DNA of 64,000 nt from CAXMMR01 sp963692975 (GCA_963692975.2 CAXMMR010000009.1:61439-125438), one strand, 5' to 3'; shown: positions 8,279 to 16,850, numbered from the stretch's first letter. The notes: generated by a model from the sequence alone, not told the origin. Numbers and translations: made by a program.

Positions 8279-8452
8279 TCAAGTCACTGCCCTGCCGGCC
8301 ATCAATGCGATGATGAGGAAGATCACGAAGAGGACGATGAAGATGGTGAACAGGATCTTGGCGACGCCAGCCGTCGCGGCCGAGATGCCGGTGAAGCCGA
8401 ACAGCCCGGCGACCAGTGAAATTACCAGGAAGAGGATAGCGAGCTTGAGCAC
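8279..8452 (-). CDS. DUF1328 small membrane protein (YtjA-like)
   Basis: This 57-residue protein begins at a GTG (8452) with CGGAG upstream. The sequence starts LKLAILFLVISLVAGLFGFTG, followed by ISAATAGVAKILFTIFIVLF and VIFLIIALMAGRAV, giving two transmembrane helices joined by the conserved G-F-x-G-I-S-A-A-x-A-G-x-A-K-I-L-F segment of DUF1328. Family members are about 50-60 residues long and often respond to stress, but their function is unknown. It is monocistronic here, between a terminator and the peptidase gene. Confidence 0.87.
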   Translation of the reverse strand: MLKLAILFLVISLVAGLFGFTGISAATAGVAKILFTIFIVLFVIFLIIALMAGRAVT

Positions 8453-8530
8453 GACGCACTCCGAGACTGTTAGATCCTTTCTGGAACGCTTACACTGATA
8501 TCCGGTTGCGCAGCCGTAACGGCATCACCC

Positions 8531-10726
8531 TCAGCGTGTCGGCTGGAAGCCGGCTACACCGAACTGCCACAGCAGGAAGGCGTATTCATCCGCTGTTTCG
8601 GCGTCACGCTGCGTGCGTGTCGAGCCGAGTCCATGCCCGGCATCGAACTCAATGCGCAACAGCACTGGCCGTCCACCCGAGCTCGCGACCTGCAGGCGTG
8701 CCGCCATCTTCGCCGGCTCCCACACCGAAACGCGAGGATCGTCGGCGCCGCCTGTGAGCAGTACGGCCGGGTAGTTGGTGCCGTCCTTGACGTGCTGATA
8801 GGCGTCCATCGCCAGCAGCCAAGGCAACTGCTCGGGGTTGGTCACGGTGCCAAATTCTGGGATGTTCGAAGGCCCGTTCTCGGTGAATTCGGCCCGTGAT
8901 GCGTTTGACGACCCGACCCGGATCAGCGCGGCGCGGAACAGCGACGGATCCTGCGTGATTGCGCCGCCGATCAGGATCCCGCCCGCCGACGTCCCCTCGC
9001 CGGCAATGTGGGCGTGGTCAGTATAGCGATGCGCGATCAGCCAGTTCGCGCAGTCGATGAAGTCCGAGATCGTGTGCTCCTTGGTCTCGATCTTGCCGGC
9101 CAAGTGCCACTCCAGCCCACCCTCGCCGCCGCCGCGCACGTGCGTCTCGACGAAGACGCCGCCGCGGTCGAGCCATGCCAGCACGTCTGTCGCGAAGTCG
9201 GAGTCGAGCGAAATACCGTAGCTGCCATAGCCGTCCACCAGCGTGGGTCGGCGGCCGTCCAGTAAGACGGCTTTCTTCTTCAGGATTGAGATAGGGATGG
9301 GCGTTCCGTCACGCGCGGGCGCCACGGTCTCGATCGCCTCGTAGCCTGACAGGTCGCGGGGAAAACCGGGCGCGATGCCGGTGTCGGCGAGGCTCCCGGT
9401 GCCAAGAGCACGGCCAGGCGCGTAGCGCAGCCAAACCTCGGGATGCAGCCATGATGTCAGGCTAAGCAGCACGCCGCTCTCGCGCGGGTCGGCGACGAGG
9501 CCGCCGGTGTCTTCCAGCGGCGGCTCGATCGTGCCGGCGAATGGCAGGGCGATCGGCACCGATGCCGGCGTATCGTTCGCCAGTCGGTGCAACGTGAACA
9601 TTGAGCCTTCACGCTGGGCGTAGTACAGTCCGTCGGCGGCCGCGGCCATGCCGGTGATGACGCCGCCGCCCTGCGCCACCGCGGTGGTTGCCGAGGCGTA
9701 TCCCGGATGTGCGAGATCCTCCCGCATGATCTTGAAGCGTGGCGCCCCGTCATGGCTCAGCAAACTGATCGCAGCCCCGCGGAGCGTCACGCCAGTGACG
9801 CCGTCGCGCTGCGCGGCGACGCTCCGCCAGGCCGGGTTTGAGCTGTCGAGGCTGTCCACCGGGGCGGCATATATCGCGACCTCGGGCGAGACGCCGTCGC
9901 TGATCATCGCCAGCGCGTAGTCGCTGCCTGGCGTAAGCTGCAGCGAGGGGAACACCTGCGGTGCGGTGAAGCCGAATGGAAGGTGATCGACGTCAAGCAC
10001 GACATGGTCTGCCTGCGGATCCTGGCCAAGCTGGTGATGCAAGACGCGGATGTGCGAGTAGGCTTCGCTTGCCGGCGCGCTCGCCGGCAGCTTGGCTGTC
10101 CGACTATAAAAGAAGCTTTTGCTGTCGCCGGCCCAGCTGACGGCGGCGAACTGTGCGCGATCGATGCTGTCCGACAGCGCGTGGCCGGTCGCGGTCTCGA
10201 TCACGTGCAGGACGCTCTGCTCCGAGCCGCCTTGGCTTACCCCGTAAGCAACCAGGGTGCCGTCTGGAGAGGCCGCGTACTGGTCGATGGCGGCGTGGCT
10301 GGCGGCCGTGCCGAGCGTGCCCGGATCGACCAGCAGGCGCTCTTGTCCGCTCGCCGCCTCGCGCACGTATAGCCGGGCTAGCTCGGCGCCTGCTGGACGC
10401 TTGAGGTAGAAGTAACGGTTGCCGACAAGCGTGGCGTCGTACGCCCGCGCTGACAGGCCGCTGGCCGCGCCGATGTCTCTCAGCAGCGCCGAGCGGCCGG
10501 GAATGCGGAGGAGTAGGGCGCGGGCGTGGTCGTCCTGCGCGTGCAGGTAGGCGCGGAACTGCGGTTTCGGCTCGGTTTCCATCCATCGATAGGGATCAGC
10601 GACCGTCGTGCCGCCGTAGTGGTCGATCACGACGTGCACGGGCGCGACCGGCTGGGTGGGCAGGTCGGCAGCCTGGGAGGCGGCGGCGAAGATACTCAGC
10701 ATCGCGCTGGCGAGAAGCCGCTTCAT
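8531..10726 (-). CDS. Prolyl oligopeptidase (peptidase family S9A), secreted
   Basis: The 731-residue product starts with a signal peptide (MKRLLASAMLSIFAAASQAA), which points to the periplasm. DPYRWME at about residue 42 opens the seven-bladed propeller that limits access to small peptides. The hydrolase domain has the nucleophile in GTSAGG (about residue 580), the acid in GGADDPRVSVWEPAKMA and the histidine in DAGHGLGS near the C-terminus. It should cleave short proline-containing peptides. The normal family length and all three catalytic residues are present, so it is probably active. It stands alone between DUF1328 and tRNA-Thr. Confidence 0.93.
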   Translation of the reverse strand: MKRLLASAMLSIFAAASQAADLPTQPVAPVHVVIDHYGGTTVADPYRWMETEPKPQFRAYLHAQDDHARALLLRIPGRSALLRDIGAASGLSARAYDATLVGNRYFYLKRPAGAELARLYVREAASGQERLLVDPGTLGTAASHAAIDQYAASPDGTLVAYGVSQGGSEQSVLHVIETATGHALSDSIDRAQFAAVSWAGDSKSFFYSRTAKLPASAPASEAYSHIRVLHHQLGQDPQADHVVLDVDHLPFGFTAPQVFPSLQLTPGSDYALAMISDGVSPEVAIYAAPVDSLDSSNPAWRSVAAQRDGVTGVTLRGAAISLLSHDGAPRFKIMREDLAHPGYASATTAVAQGGGVITGMAAAADGLYYAQREGSMFTLHRLANDTPASVPIALPFAGTIEPPLEDTGGLVADPRESGVLLSLTSWLHPEVWLRYAPGRALGTGSLADTGIAPGFPRDLSGYEAIETVAPARDGTPIPISILKKKAVLLDGRRPTLVDGYGSYGISLDSDFATDVLAWLDRGGVFVETHVRGGGEGGLEWHLAGKIETKEHTISDFIDCANWLIAHRYTDHAHIAGEGTSAGGILIGGAITQDPSLFRAALIRVGSSNASRAEFTENGPSNIPEFGTVTNPEQLPWLLAMDAYQHVKDGTNYPAVLLTGGADDPRVSVWEPAKMAARLQVASSGGRPVLLRIEFDAGHGLGSTRTQRDAETADEYAFLLWQFGVAGFQPTR

Positions 10727-10855
10727 CGAAGACGTCCAATCCTGATAGGCACCCCAGGCTGTGCCCTGGCGGGGCCGGCCCTGGCAAGGGCGTGGCGTTG
10801 CTCAAGCCCCAAGCCATTCCCAATCCGAGCCGCAATCTGGCATAGCGGGCGGCGG

Positions 10856-10928
10856 GCCGGGTTAGCACAGCTGGTAGTGCGCCTGATTTGTAATCAGGAG
10901 GTCGGGGGTTCGAACCCCTCACCCGGCA
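10856..10928 (+). tRNA. tRNA-Thr (anticodon TGT)
   Basis: The full cloverleaf is present in 73 nt: acceptor GCCGGGT pairs with ACCCGGC, D stem GCAC/GTGC, anticodon stem CCTGA/TCAGG around TTTGTAA, five-base variable loop, and T stem GGGGG/CCCTC around TTCGAAC. TGT reads ACA threonine codons. The discriminator is A, and CCA is not encoded because the next bases are CCG. Confidence 0.96.
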
Positions 10929-11292
10929 CCGTAGGTTTAAAGTCTGAGCAAGCGCCAAAAAGTAGCCGCCTGAATATCCGCGACGTGTCCGCCTCAGTCA
11001 CGCGTGCGACGTGCCGTTCTTGCCGTCTCGACAAAGGGCTGGCGCACGCGAGGGCTCGGCGAGATGACTTAGTCTCGGCCTATCGCGGCGTTTCGCGACA
11101 GCGGCAAGGCGCTGAAGACCTACCGCAAGCGGCAAAGGCGTCCGGCGCAGGGTTGGTATTCAGCCGTTTCACTTACCGGGCCAGATCATGCGGCTGCGCT
11201 ATTCGTGCTGTCGGCGTGAGGACGGCGGCCGGTGAGCAAAGGATTGAGGAGCTTTGCCAAGCAAGGGGTAGACGATGTCGTCGCCAAACGGC

Positions 11293-11343
11293 CGGGGTAT
11301 GGGGCCTCGCGGCCCCAGCGGATCCAGGGCGGAGTCCTGGCCC
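11293..11343 (+). repeat. GC-rich double-hairpin repeat, family A
   Basis: Hairpin one is TGGGGCC, a short loop and GGCCCCA. Hairpin two is CCAGGGC, then GGAGTCCTGG, slightly degraded from the CCAGGGC/GCCCTGG of other copies. The same layout with the linker AGCGGATC recurs at 52321-52372, and related copies are at 32561-32613, 56753-56839 and 57035-57090. Confidence 0.7.
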
Positions 11344-11449
11344 TCCTGCAGAGCTTGAGGCGATCGACTCGCCGGGTTGTTCTACAAAGCAACCCGCGAG
11401 ACCTCATCATGGATCCCGCCGAGCGCGTCCGGCAGGTGCGGCCTGCGCG

Positions 11450-11860
11450 CGCAGGGGCGAGCGTGGATCACCAACTATCCGGGCCATGACGGGTCGCTGG
11501 CCGGGCTCGGCTGCGACCGGGACAGCGGCGCGGCGGCGCTCGCGGCGTGTGCCACCAATTTGCGCGCCAATCATGGCCGCTTCGCCGACAGCGTCGCGGT
11601 GGCTATCGGCGGGAGCGGTTCGGCCGCATCGCAGCACTCTCCCGGCGCGCCGGGATCAGGCTGATCGTGTTCCGTATCCCGCGCGGTCTGTCGCACGATA
11701 TGGTGGATGCCGACGAGCAGCCGTCCGGCGTGCTCGACACGATGGCACGAGCCGGCAGGCTCGAATAGCTACCTGCAGACAGGTTCGACGGCTTTGATTG
11801 GCCGCAATTCGTCTTCGACGACCTGCACCTGAACAGGGCCGGGAGGCAGGGCACGCGCCG
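11450..11860 (+). pseudogene. SGNH/GDSL-hydrolase-like pseudogene (fragments in three frames)
   Basis: Consecutive fragments read like one broken protein. AWITNYPGHDGSLAGL begins in one frame at about 11461. RIAALSRRAGIRLIVFRIPRG follows in a second frame near 11622. FDWPQFVFDDLHLNRAGR in a third frame near 11800 looks like the C-terminal D-x-x-H block of SGNH esterases. Each frame change lies inside what should be continuous sequence, so at least two indels have occurred. No start or signal peptide was found, so the 5' end is probably deleted. The family call rests mainly on the last fragment. Confidence 0.42.
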
Positions 11861-11934
11861 ACATCGCCGTGCCGTTCATCTACTTTCAGTCCTGAAGGAC
11901 TGCCGCGCGTCGAGATGTGGGACGTGAGTCCCGT

Positions 11935-12963
11935 TCATAGCGGCTCTGATGTGAGATCAGGAGGCCGGCGGTCCGAACTCCCCGCTGGCATCTCCGCGCC
12001 GGCTGGCGGGATTTCGGCACGCTGGCCATACAGCTCCTTCGGCCAGCGACGATGCAGCCACAGCCAGCTTTCCGGACGCTCGCGGATCCAGCCCTCGATC
12101 CGGTCGGTAATCGCCTGCGTCATCGTCGCGACGTCTTGCCGGCCGTCGCCGCTGAGCGCAATGGAAAAGGGTGGCTCCACGACCACGCGCAGCCGGGCCG
12201 GGCCAATGCGCTCCACGTGAGCTAAAATAACCGGGCAGCCTGTGCGCAGCGCCATCGTCGCCGCCGCCGGCGCCGTCATCACCGGACGGCCGAAAAAGCG
12301 AGTTTCGATGCCATCGTTCATTTTTTGGTCGAGAAGCAGGCCGAGGCTGCCGCCGCATCGCAGGTGCGCGAGCGCCAGCCTGGCGCCGTGTGAGCCCTTG
12401 GGAAACATCGGCACCGTTGCACCAAGGGCCTGTTGGCGCAGCCGTATGACCTGATCGTTCACCAGCGGGTTGGCCGAGGCTCGGTAGAGCGCGGAGAACG
12501 TGATGCCGCAGCGCGCCGCGGCCGCCGGCAGCATTTCCCAGTTGCCGATGTGGCCGGAGACGAAGATCGCTGCGCCACCCTGCCGGGCCACCGAGCGGGG
12601 GAACTCGAGGCCCTCGCCGATCCAGCCGGGACCGGACGGCGTGTTCTCGCGCAGGCTGCCAAGATGCGGAAACTCGCCGGCGGTGCGGCCAAGATTATCC
12701 CACATGCCGCGCACGACGCGGCGCCGCTCGGCGGCGGCGAGCTGAGGCATCGCCAGCTCGAGGTTGCGATAGGCGATCTTGGAGACGGGCAGCAGCGGTC
12801 CGATGCCGCGCGCCAGCGCCCCGCCAAGGTTGGAGGCGCCAACCGGCCCGATGGCGCGCAGCAGCCCGATCGCCGTCTTCAACAAGCCTGACTCCAGCCG
12901 CATCAGCGGCGACGCGGCGGCAATCGTCCTCGGCGTATCGCCCGCTGGTCGAGAGATGGACAC
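11935..12963 (-). CDS. LpxL/HtrB-family lysophospholipid (lipid A) acyltransferase
   Basis: This 342-residue protein belongs to the Lip_A_acyltransferase family, which adds secondary acyl chains to lipid A or related lipids at the inner membrane. The HxxxxE catalytic motif is in VSGHIGNWEMLP (about residue 135). LYRASANPLVNDQVIRLR, PVMTAPAAATMALRTGCPV and the terminal block WLWLHRRWPKELYG are characteristic. The normal family end is near WPKELYG; the following 27 residues are low-complexity and run into the tRNA-like remnant at 11948-11993, so the stop codon may have been acquired after a rearrangement. Lipid A acylation versus another lipid acceptor cannot be resolved. Confidence 0.86.
   Translation of the reverse strand: MSISRPAGDTPRTIAAASPLMRLESGLLKTAIGLLRAIGPVGASNLGGALARGIGPLLPVSKIAYRNLELAMPQLAAAERRRVVRGMWDNLGRTAGEFPHLGSLRENTPSGPGWIGEGLEFPRSVARQGGAAIFVSGHIGNWEMLPAAAARCGITFSALYRASANPLVNDQVIRLRQQALGATVPMFPKGSHGARLALAHLRCGGSLGLLLDQKMNDGIETRFFGRPVMTAPAAATMALRTGCPVILAHVERIGPARLRVVVEPPFSIALSGDGRQDVATMTQAITDRIEGWIRERPESWLWLHRRWPKELYGQRAEIPPAGAEMPAGSSDRRPPDLTSEPL
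11948..11993 (+). repeat. Degenerate copy of the tRNA-Thr 3' half (possible old attachment site)
   Basis: By eye about three quarters of some 46 bases match the anticodon-arm-to-3'-end of the tRNA-Thr gene about 1 kb to the left: GATCAGGAGG is preserved, the T arm GGTTCGAAC appears as GGTCCGAAC, and the end GGCACC as GGCATC. It sits inside the 3' end of the acyltransferase reading frame. Chance resemblance is possible. Confidence 0.35.
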
Positions 12964-13091
12964 GGGTCCCCTATGACGGCTGGCGAGACTGCAGCTTGGT
13001 GGGTCAACCGCGCTACGGCAATGCGGGCGTCGAACTGCCGGAGCGCGCGCCCGTTGCCCCTGCCGCGGATCGTAGCCGCGAGGAGACCATT

Positions 13092-13337
13092 ATGACATCA
13101 TCCAAGCACCCGAAGCGTCCGCCGCAAAGCCCTGACGACCTCGGCGCCGACGTGCCGCCGCCGCCCAGCGACTTGGAGCGCAATCCAGGGATCGGTGCCT
13201 CCAAGCGCGCCTACGCTCGCACCAGCGCGGACCCGGAAACGGTTGAAGCCGACAATACTGTCGAGGGCGACGTGCTGAGCGACGGCGCGAAGGGGGGTGG
13301 CGTCGACCCGGACCAGCGAGGCCGCACCAACAAGTAG
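13092..13337 (+). CDS. Small hydrophilic protein of unknown function
   Basis: The 81-residue protein starts at an ATG with AGGAG seven bases upstream, which decides the start against the longer frame from 12996. It is proline-rich and charged (MTSSKHPKRPPQSPDDLGAD, DVPPPPSDLERNPGIGASK), has no hydrophobic segment and looks disordered. The C-terminus, GDVLSDGAKGGGVDPDQRGR, resembles the ends of small stress-associated hydrophilic proteins in related bacteria, but I cannot name a family. It is divergent from the acyltransferase gene. The good ribosome binding site and codon bias support a real gene. Confidence 0.6.
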   Translation: MTSSKHPKRPPQSPDDLGADVPPPPSDLERNPGIGASKRAYARTSADPETVEADNTVEGDVLSDGAKGGGVDPDQRGRTNK

Positions 13338-13527
13338 CGCCGATAGCAAGGGCAGGGAGCGATGAGGCGGCGCCTGGTCTTTCCTTCTTGCGATCATGGC
13401 GGAGGCGCGAGACGAGATGACGCAGGTTTCACCCCGGGGCGAGCGGACGGCTGGGTGGCGCGCTCTATCTGACGTTCAGTATCCTGCGGTCGTTCACCGC
13501 CGCGGACGCCATTGAGAGGCTAAGCAC

Positions 13528-15072
13528 ATGCAGAATCATAACGGCCGTCGCCTCCGTCACGGGATGGCTGCGGCTCTCCTGACGACAACCAGCCTCGCGT
13601 TGGCGCCGCTCGCGCCGGCGCGGGCCCAGGATGGCAATCCGTCAGCCGCCACGCCCAAGCCTGGCGCCATTCAGCCGACTGCGCCGGCGGCGCAGATTCC
13701 CGACTTCGTGGACCTCGTCAAGCAGGTCAAGCCGGCAGTGGTTTCGATCACGTCGAAGATGACGGAGTCGGCCGCCGACGCGGCGGAGGGCGGCGGCGGA
13801 CCGCAGCAGGGCATGCCGTTCCCGTTCCCCTTCGCCATGCCGCAGCAGCAGCAGCGACACGCTGTCGAGGCTCGCGGTTCGGGCTTTATCATCGATGCGA
13901 GCGGCGTCGTGGTGACCAACAATCATGTCGTCAACGGCGCGAGTTCGGTCACGGTGACGTTGGATGACGGCACGACGTTGCCGGCCAAGGTGATCGGCAA
14001 GGACGCGAAGACCGACCTTGCAGTACTTCAGGTCAAGAGCAGCCACAAGCTGCCCTTCATCAATCTCGGTGATAGCGGCGCGGTGCAGCCGGGCGAGTGG
14101 GTTGTCGCGGTCGGCAATCCGTTTGGTCTCGGCGGGACGGTGACGGCCGGCATCGTTTCGGCGCGCGGACGCGACATCGGCTCTGGCCCCTACGACTCGT
14201 TCCTGCAGATCGACGCGCCGATCAACCAGGGTAATTCCGGTGGCCCGTTATTCACCCAGGACGGCAAGGTGGTGGGCGTCAACAGCCAGATTCTAACGCC
14301 GTCAGGGGGCTCGGTGGGTATCGGCTTCGCCATTCCGTCGAATTTGGTGCGCTCGGTCATCACCCAGCTGGAGAAGACCGGCCACGTGACCCGCGGCTAC
14401 CTCGGCGTCCAGGCTCAAGGCGTCAACGCTGCCATGGCCACGGCGATGAAGGTGCCGGCAGCGCCGGACGGAGGCTCGGACCACGGCGCGCTCATCGCCA
14501 GCGTCGAGCAGGATGGCCCGGCCTCGCATGCCGACATTCAGCCGGGCGACGTCATCATCGACGTCAATGACAAGCCGATCGCGACACAGCGCGACCTGTC
14601 TATAACAGTTGCTGAGCTGACGCCGGGAAGCACGGCGGCGATCAAACTCGTGCGCGACGGTTCGATCCGCACACAGCAGGTGACCATCGGCACGCTGCCC
14701 GGCGGGTCCACTGGTGGCGTTGGCGGTTTGTCAGGCGGCGCACCGAGCCTCGGGCTGGTGCTCGGACCGATCACGCCGGAGATGCGTCAGCAACTCGACA
14801 TGCCAGCAGGCACGCACGGGGCGGCCATCACCGACGTGACCTCCGGATCACCTGCCGAGCAGGCCGGGTTGCAGCCCGGCGACATCCTGTTAGGCATTGG
14901 GGACAAGGCGATCAGCAACTCTGCGGATGGTGCATCCGCGTTGCGCGCGGCGACCAAGGCGGGCCAGCCGGTCGCGTTGCGCATTTTACGGGATGGACAG
15001 CTTGCCTTCATCGCCATCAGCCCGAACGGCAGCGGTGGTCAGGCGCCAGGTGATGATGATAATGGTGGCTGA
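13528..15072 (+). CDS. Do/DegP-like periplasmic serine protease with two PDZ domains
   Basis: The 514-residue protein begins with a signal peptide (residues about 1-33, LTTTSLALAPLAPARA). The trypsin-like domain carries His in TNNHVVNGAS (about residue 134), Asp in KTDLAVLQVKS and Ser in QGNSGGPLF (about 239). Two PDZ domains follow, GYLGVQAQG to about residue 395 and a second with GSPAEQAGLQPGDILLGIGD. This is the HtrA/DegP quality-control protease and chaperone of the periplasm. A methionine/glutamine-rich loop (MPQQQQRH) in the LA-loop region is typical. No sigma-E-type promoter was identified. Confidence 0.95.
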   Translation: MQNHNGRRLRHGMAAALLTTTSLALAPLAPARAQDGNPSAATPKPGAIQPTAPAAQIPDFVDLVKQVKPAVVSITSKMTESAADAAEGGGGPQQGMPFPFPFAMPQQQQRHAVEARGSGFIIDASGVVVTNNHVVNGASSVTVTLDDGTTLPAKVIGKDAKTDLAVLQVKSSHKLPFINLGDSGAVQPGEWVVAVGNPFGLGGTVTAGIVSARGRDIGSGPYDSFLQIDAPINQGNSGGPLFTQDGKVVGVNSQILTPSGGSVGIGFAIPSNLVRSVITQLEKTGHVTRGYLGVQAQGVNAAMATAMKVPAAPDGGSDHGALIASVEQDGPASHADIQPGDVIIDVNDKPIATQRDLSITVAELTPGSTAAIKLVRDGSIRTQQVTIGTLPGGSTGGVGGLSGGAPSLGLVLGPITPEMRQQLDMPAGTHGAAITDVTSGSPAEQAGLQPGDILLGIGDKAISNSADGASALRAATKAGQPVALRILRDGQLAFIAISPNGSGGQAPGDDDNGG

Positions 15073-15548
15073 GGCTTAGGGCTCGGACCGGAGCTTCAGC
15101 TGACGCATCCGTCGTCGCGATCTTGATCAGTCAGCATCCAAGGGTCGGTGGCCCTTGGGTCTGGCGCCGCCGCATGCGGGCTGTTGCTCACCTGCGTTGT
15201 AATGAAGCGACATCCCGGGTTATCAATGCTGATCGGCGCGATTCGTGTCGTAGGGTTCAACTGCGACCTAGCATTAGGTTGATGACAAGTGGACACCGTC
15301 AACATGAGGATGTCGCCGGCAGACCTGTGACAACCAGTGTCACAATAGTGCCACAGCGAGACATTTTAGCGGCAGCGGCGTGTCGAAGGGCTCATTTGAT
15401 GTAAAAACAAGAAGCAACTTGTCGTGATGTATGATGTATTACGATGGTAGGAGTGAGAGGATGCTGTCGTGATGAGAGCGAACTCTGGACCAACGTTCTT
15501 CACACGCCTGGCATGCGATGGAGCACCAATACAGCGTAGGGACCGGGG
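15073..15548. other. 475-bp intergenic region with two hairpins, no gene seen
   Basis: Contains a perfect CCAAGGG/CCCTTGG hairpin at 15138-15158, probably part of the end of the protease transcript though without a T tract, and the TGTGAC/GTCACA inverted repeat at 15326-15344. The second half is A+T-richer, as expected for a promoter of the next gene. I found no convincing coding frame or RNA. Confidence 0.5.
15326..15344. promoter_or_regulatory. Inverted repeat TGTGAC-N7-GTCACA, possible operator
   Basis: A perfect 6-bp inverted repeat lies about 205 bases upstream of the small gene at 15549. The half-sites resemble those of CRP/FNR-type regulators, but the spacing is three bases too long for the standard TGTGA-N6-TCACA site, so the binding factor is unknown. 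Confidence 0.3.
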
Positions 15549-15836
15549 ATGAACATCACTACTGAGCGTGATCCAGTCAGCGACTACAGCCAGGATGGCG
15601 CTCGTGACGGACTTGGCGCTCCTCGGACGGGGCGCCGCCTATCGGACAAGATCCTGGTTGCATTCCACCAGGCGTGCGACTTGGGGGACCTGGAGGTCTC
15701 CGAGCAGCTGCTGCAAATCCTCGAAATGATGATGACACGGCGACCGCTTCCTGCGGATGGCAACCGCCGCAAGAGCATCGAGAGTCTCGTCGCCGCCTAC
15801 GAGCGGCTATGGTATCTCAGGCATCCTGAGCGTTAA
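15549..15836 (+). CDS. Conserved hypothetical small protein
   Basis: The 95-residue protein starts at an ATG next to GGGG. The first 30 residues are hydrophilic. The rest is mainly alpha-helical: SDKILVAFHQACDLGDLEVS, then EQLLQILEMMMTRRPLPAD and IESLVAAYERLWYLRHPER. The spacing of hydrophobics suggests a small helical-bundle or TPR-like fold. Similar short proteins appear to be common in Acetobacteraceae, but I know no function. It has its own upstream region with an inverted repeat. Confidence 0.6.
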   Translation: MNITTERDPVSDYSQDGARDGLGAPRTGRRLSDKILVAFHQACDLGDLEVSEQLLQILEMMMTRRPLPADGNRRKSIESLVAAYERLWYLRHPER

Positions 15837-15906
15837 GTCGGCCGGCGAGCCGGGCAGCCTGCGGTTATGGCTGACGTGGGTTCGTCATCGGCGTTGATGA
15901 CCCCGA

Positions 15907-16647
15907 TCACCAATCCAGACGGGCGCCCCCACGTAGAACAGCATCAGCAGCAGTGGTGAACCAAGTTTGCTGATGCAAGACGAGCCCGGCGTGGACCGAT
16001 GTGGCGCCTTTCGCTCCTCTGACGCCGCGCATCAGCACCAGCCGCGCGGGATCACCAGATCTCGGCCAAAGCGGCATTAGGCTGAGCGTTCCGCATCCGG
16101 CTTGCCGGATTGCCGACAATCCAACGTCCGCCTGCCCGGCCGGCAATATCATGGTGAGCGTGCCGCCAGGACGCAGGAGGGCGGCCAGACTGATCGCCCA
16201 GGCTTCGATCAGCCCAAACGAAGCTCGCCTTGCAGCCTCGCGACCGGCTACCAGCGAAGGCGTTCCATCGGCATCGTGCCAGGGCGGATTGGCGAGGCAG
16301 TGATCCATCAGCCCACCCGACTCCTCGACGCCGACAGAGTGGACGCACGCGGTCAGCACTCGTGCCGACGCGAAGCCGTTCGCCGTCAAGTTTCGGCGCG
16401 CGAGTTCAGCCATCTCCGGGTCGCGCTCGACGCCGACGGCCTGTACGCCGGCTAGCCTGGCCAACAGGCACAGCAGCGCCGCGCCGGCTCCGGTGCCGCC
16501 CTCAAGCACGCGTTGGCCTGCACGCGCCGGAACGCTGGCAGCCAGCAGCACCGGCTCAAGCCCGGTGCGATTGCCTTTGACCGGTTGGAGATAGCGCAGC
16601 CGGCCGCCGAGCAGCCCGCCCTCGCTGCAGGGTGCAACGTCAGTCAC
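15907..16647 (-). CDS. TrmN6-like tRNA1(Val) adenine-37 N6-methyltransferase
   Basis: The 246-residue class I SAM-dependent methyltransferase has motif I VLEGGTGAGAALLCL (about residues 47-61), acidic residue VGVERDPEMAE for the ribose hydroxyls, and the catalytic NPPW in LANPPWHDADGTPS (about residue 120), the N6-adenine type of active site. This matches the TrmN6/YfiC family, which methylates A37 of tRNA-Val1. A glycine replaces the usual acidic-glycine order of motif I only slightly. It starts at a GTG that overlaps the DUF2007 stop by four bases, so the two are translationally coupled. Confidence 0.86.
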   Translation of the reverse strand: MTDVAPCSEGGLLGGRLRYLQPVKGNRTGLEPVLLAASVPARAGQRVLEGGTGAGAALLCLLARLAGVQAVGVERDPEMAELARRNLTANGFASARVLTACVHSVGVEESGGLMDHCLANPPWHDADGTPSLVAGREAARRASFGLIEAWAISLAALLRPGGTLTMILPAGQADVGLSAIRQAGCGTLSLMPLWPRSGDPARLVLMRGVRGAKGATSVHAGLVLHQQTWFTTAADAVLRGGARLDW

Positions 16648-16850
16648 GCCTCCCCGGCCTCATGCAGGACGCGCAAGGCTTGCCGCGCGTCCTCTGTGCG
16701 GACCATGAGCCGGCGCGGAATGGCGCCGATGCTGCCCTCCAGCGCGCTTACATGACCGTCCAGCAGAACCACCTCGATGCCGGCATCCGACAGCAGCACC
16801 GTTAGAAAGCTAAGCCTCACCAGGTCGTTGGTGATTGCGACAGCCTGCAT
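16644..16850 (-). CDS. DUF2007-domain small protein
   Basis: The 68-residue protein starts at an ATG preceded by AGAG; a longer frame upstream adds six unlikely residues. RLSFLTVLLSDAGIEVVLLD, then HVSALEGSIGAIPRRLMV and DARQALRVLHEAGEA, give the beta-alpha-beta pattern of DUF2007, sometimes called a putative signal-transducing domain and related to PII-like folds. Function is not known. The pair with the TrmN6-like methyltransferase, divergent from polyprenyl synthase, is a common alphaproteobacterial arrangement. Confidence 0.8.
   Translation of the reverse strand: MQAVAITNDLVRLSFLTVLLSDAGIEVVLLDGHVSALEGSIGAIPRRLMVRTEDARQALRVLHEAGEA

Larger units (their letters stand above)
10929..11934. 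other. Decayed region between tRNA-Thr and an acyltransferase gene
   Basis: About 1 kb without an intact gene follows the tRNA. It contains a family A double hairpin (11293-11343), fragments of an SGNH-hydrolase-like gene in three frames (about 11450-11860), and ends near a degenerate copy of the tRNA 3' half (11948-11993). Around 11095-11215 another short frame reads FRDSGKALKTYRKRQ but matches nothing I recognise. The long open frame crossing the region runs through the tRNA itself and is not a gene. Confidence 0.6.

Noticed and set aside
10526..11797. 423-residue open frame on the plus strand
   Set aside because: It begins antisense to the peptidase gene and runs straight through tRNA-Thr, giving the characteristic tRNA-derived peptide. 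Not a protein gene.
13358..13480. Short frame after the small hydrophilic gene
   Set aside because: About 37 codons, Arg/Gly-rich, no conservation signal that I can recognise.
15326..15344. CRP site
   Set aside because: Half-sites fit but the spacing of TGTGA and TCACA is nine, not six, so I list it only as an unassigned inverted repeat.
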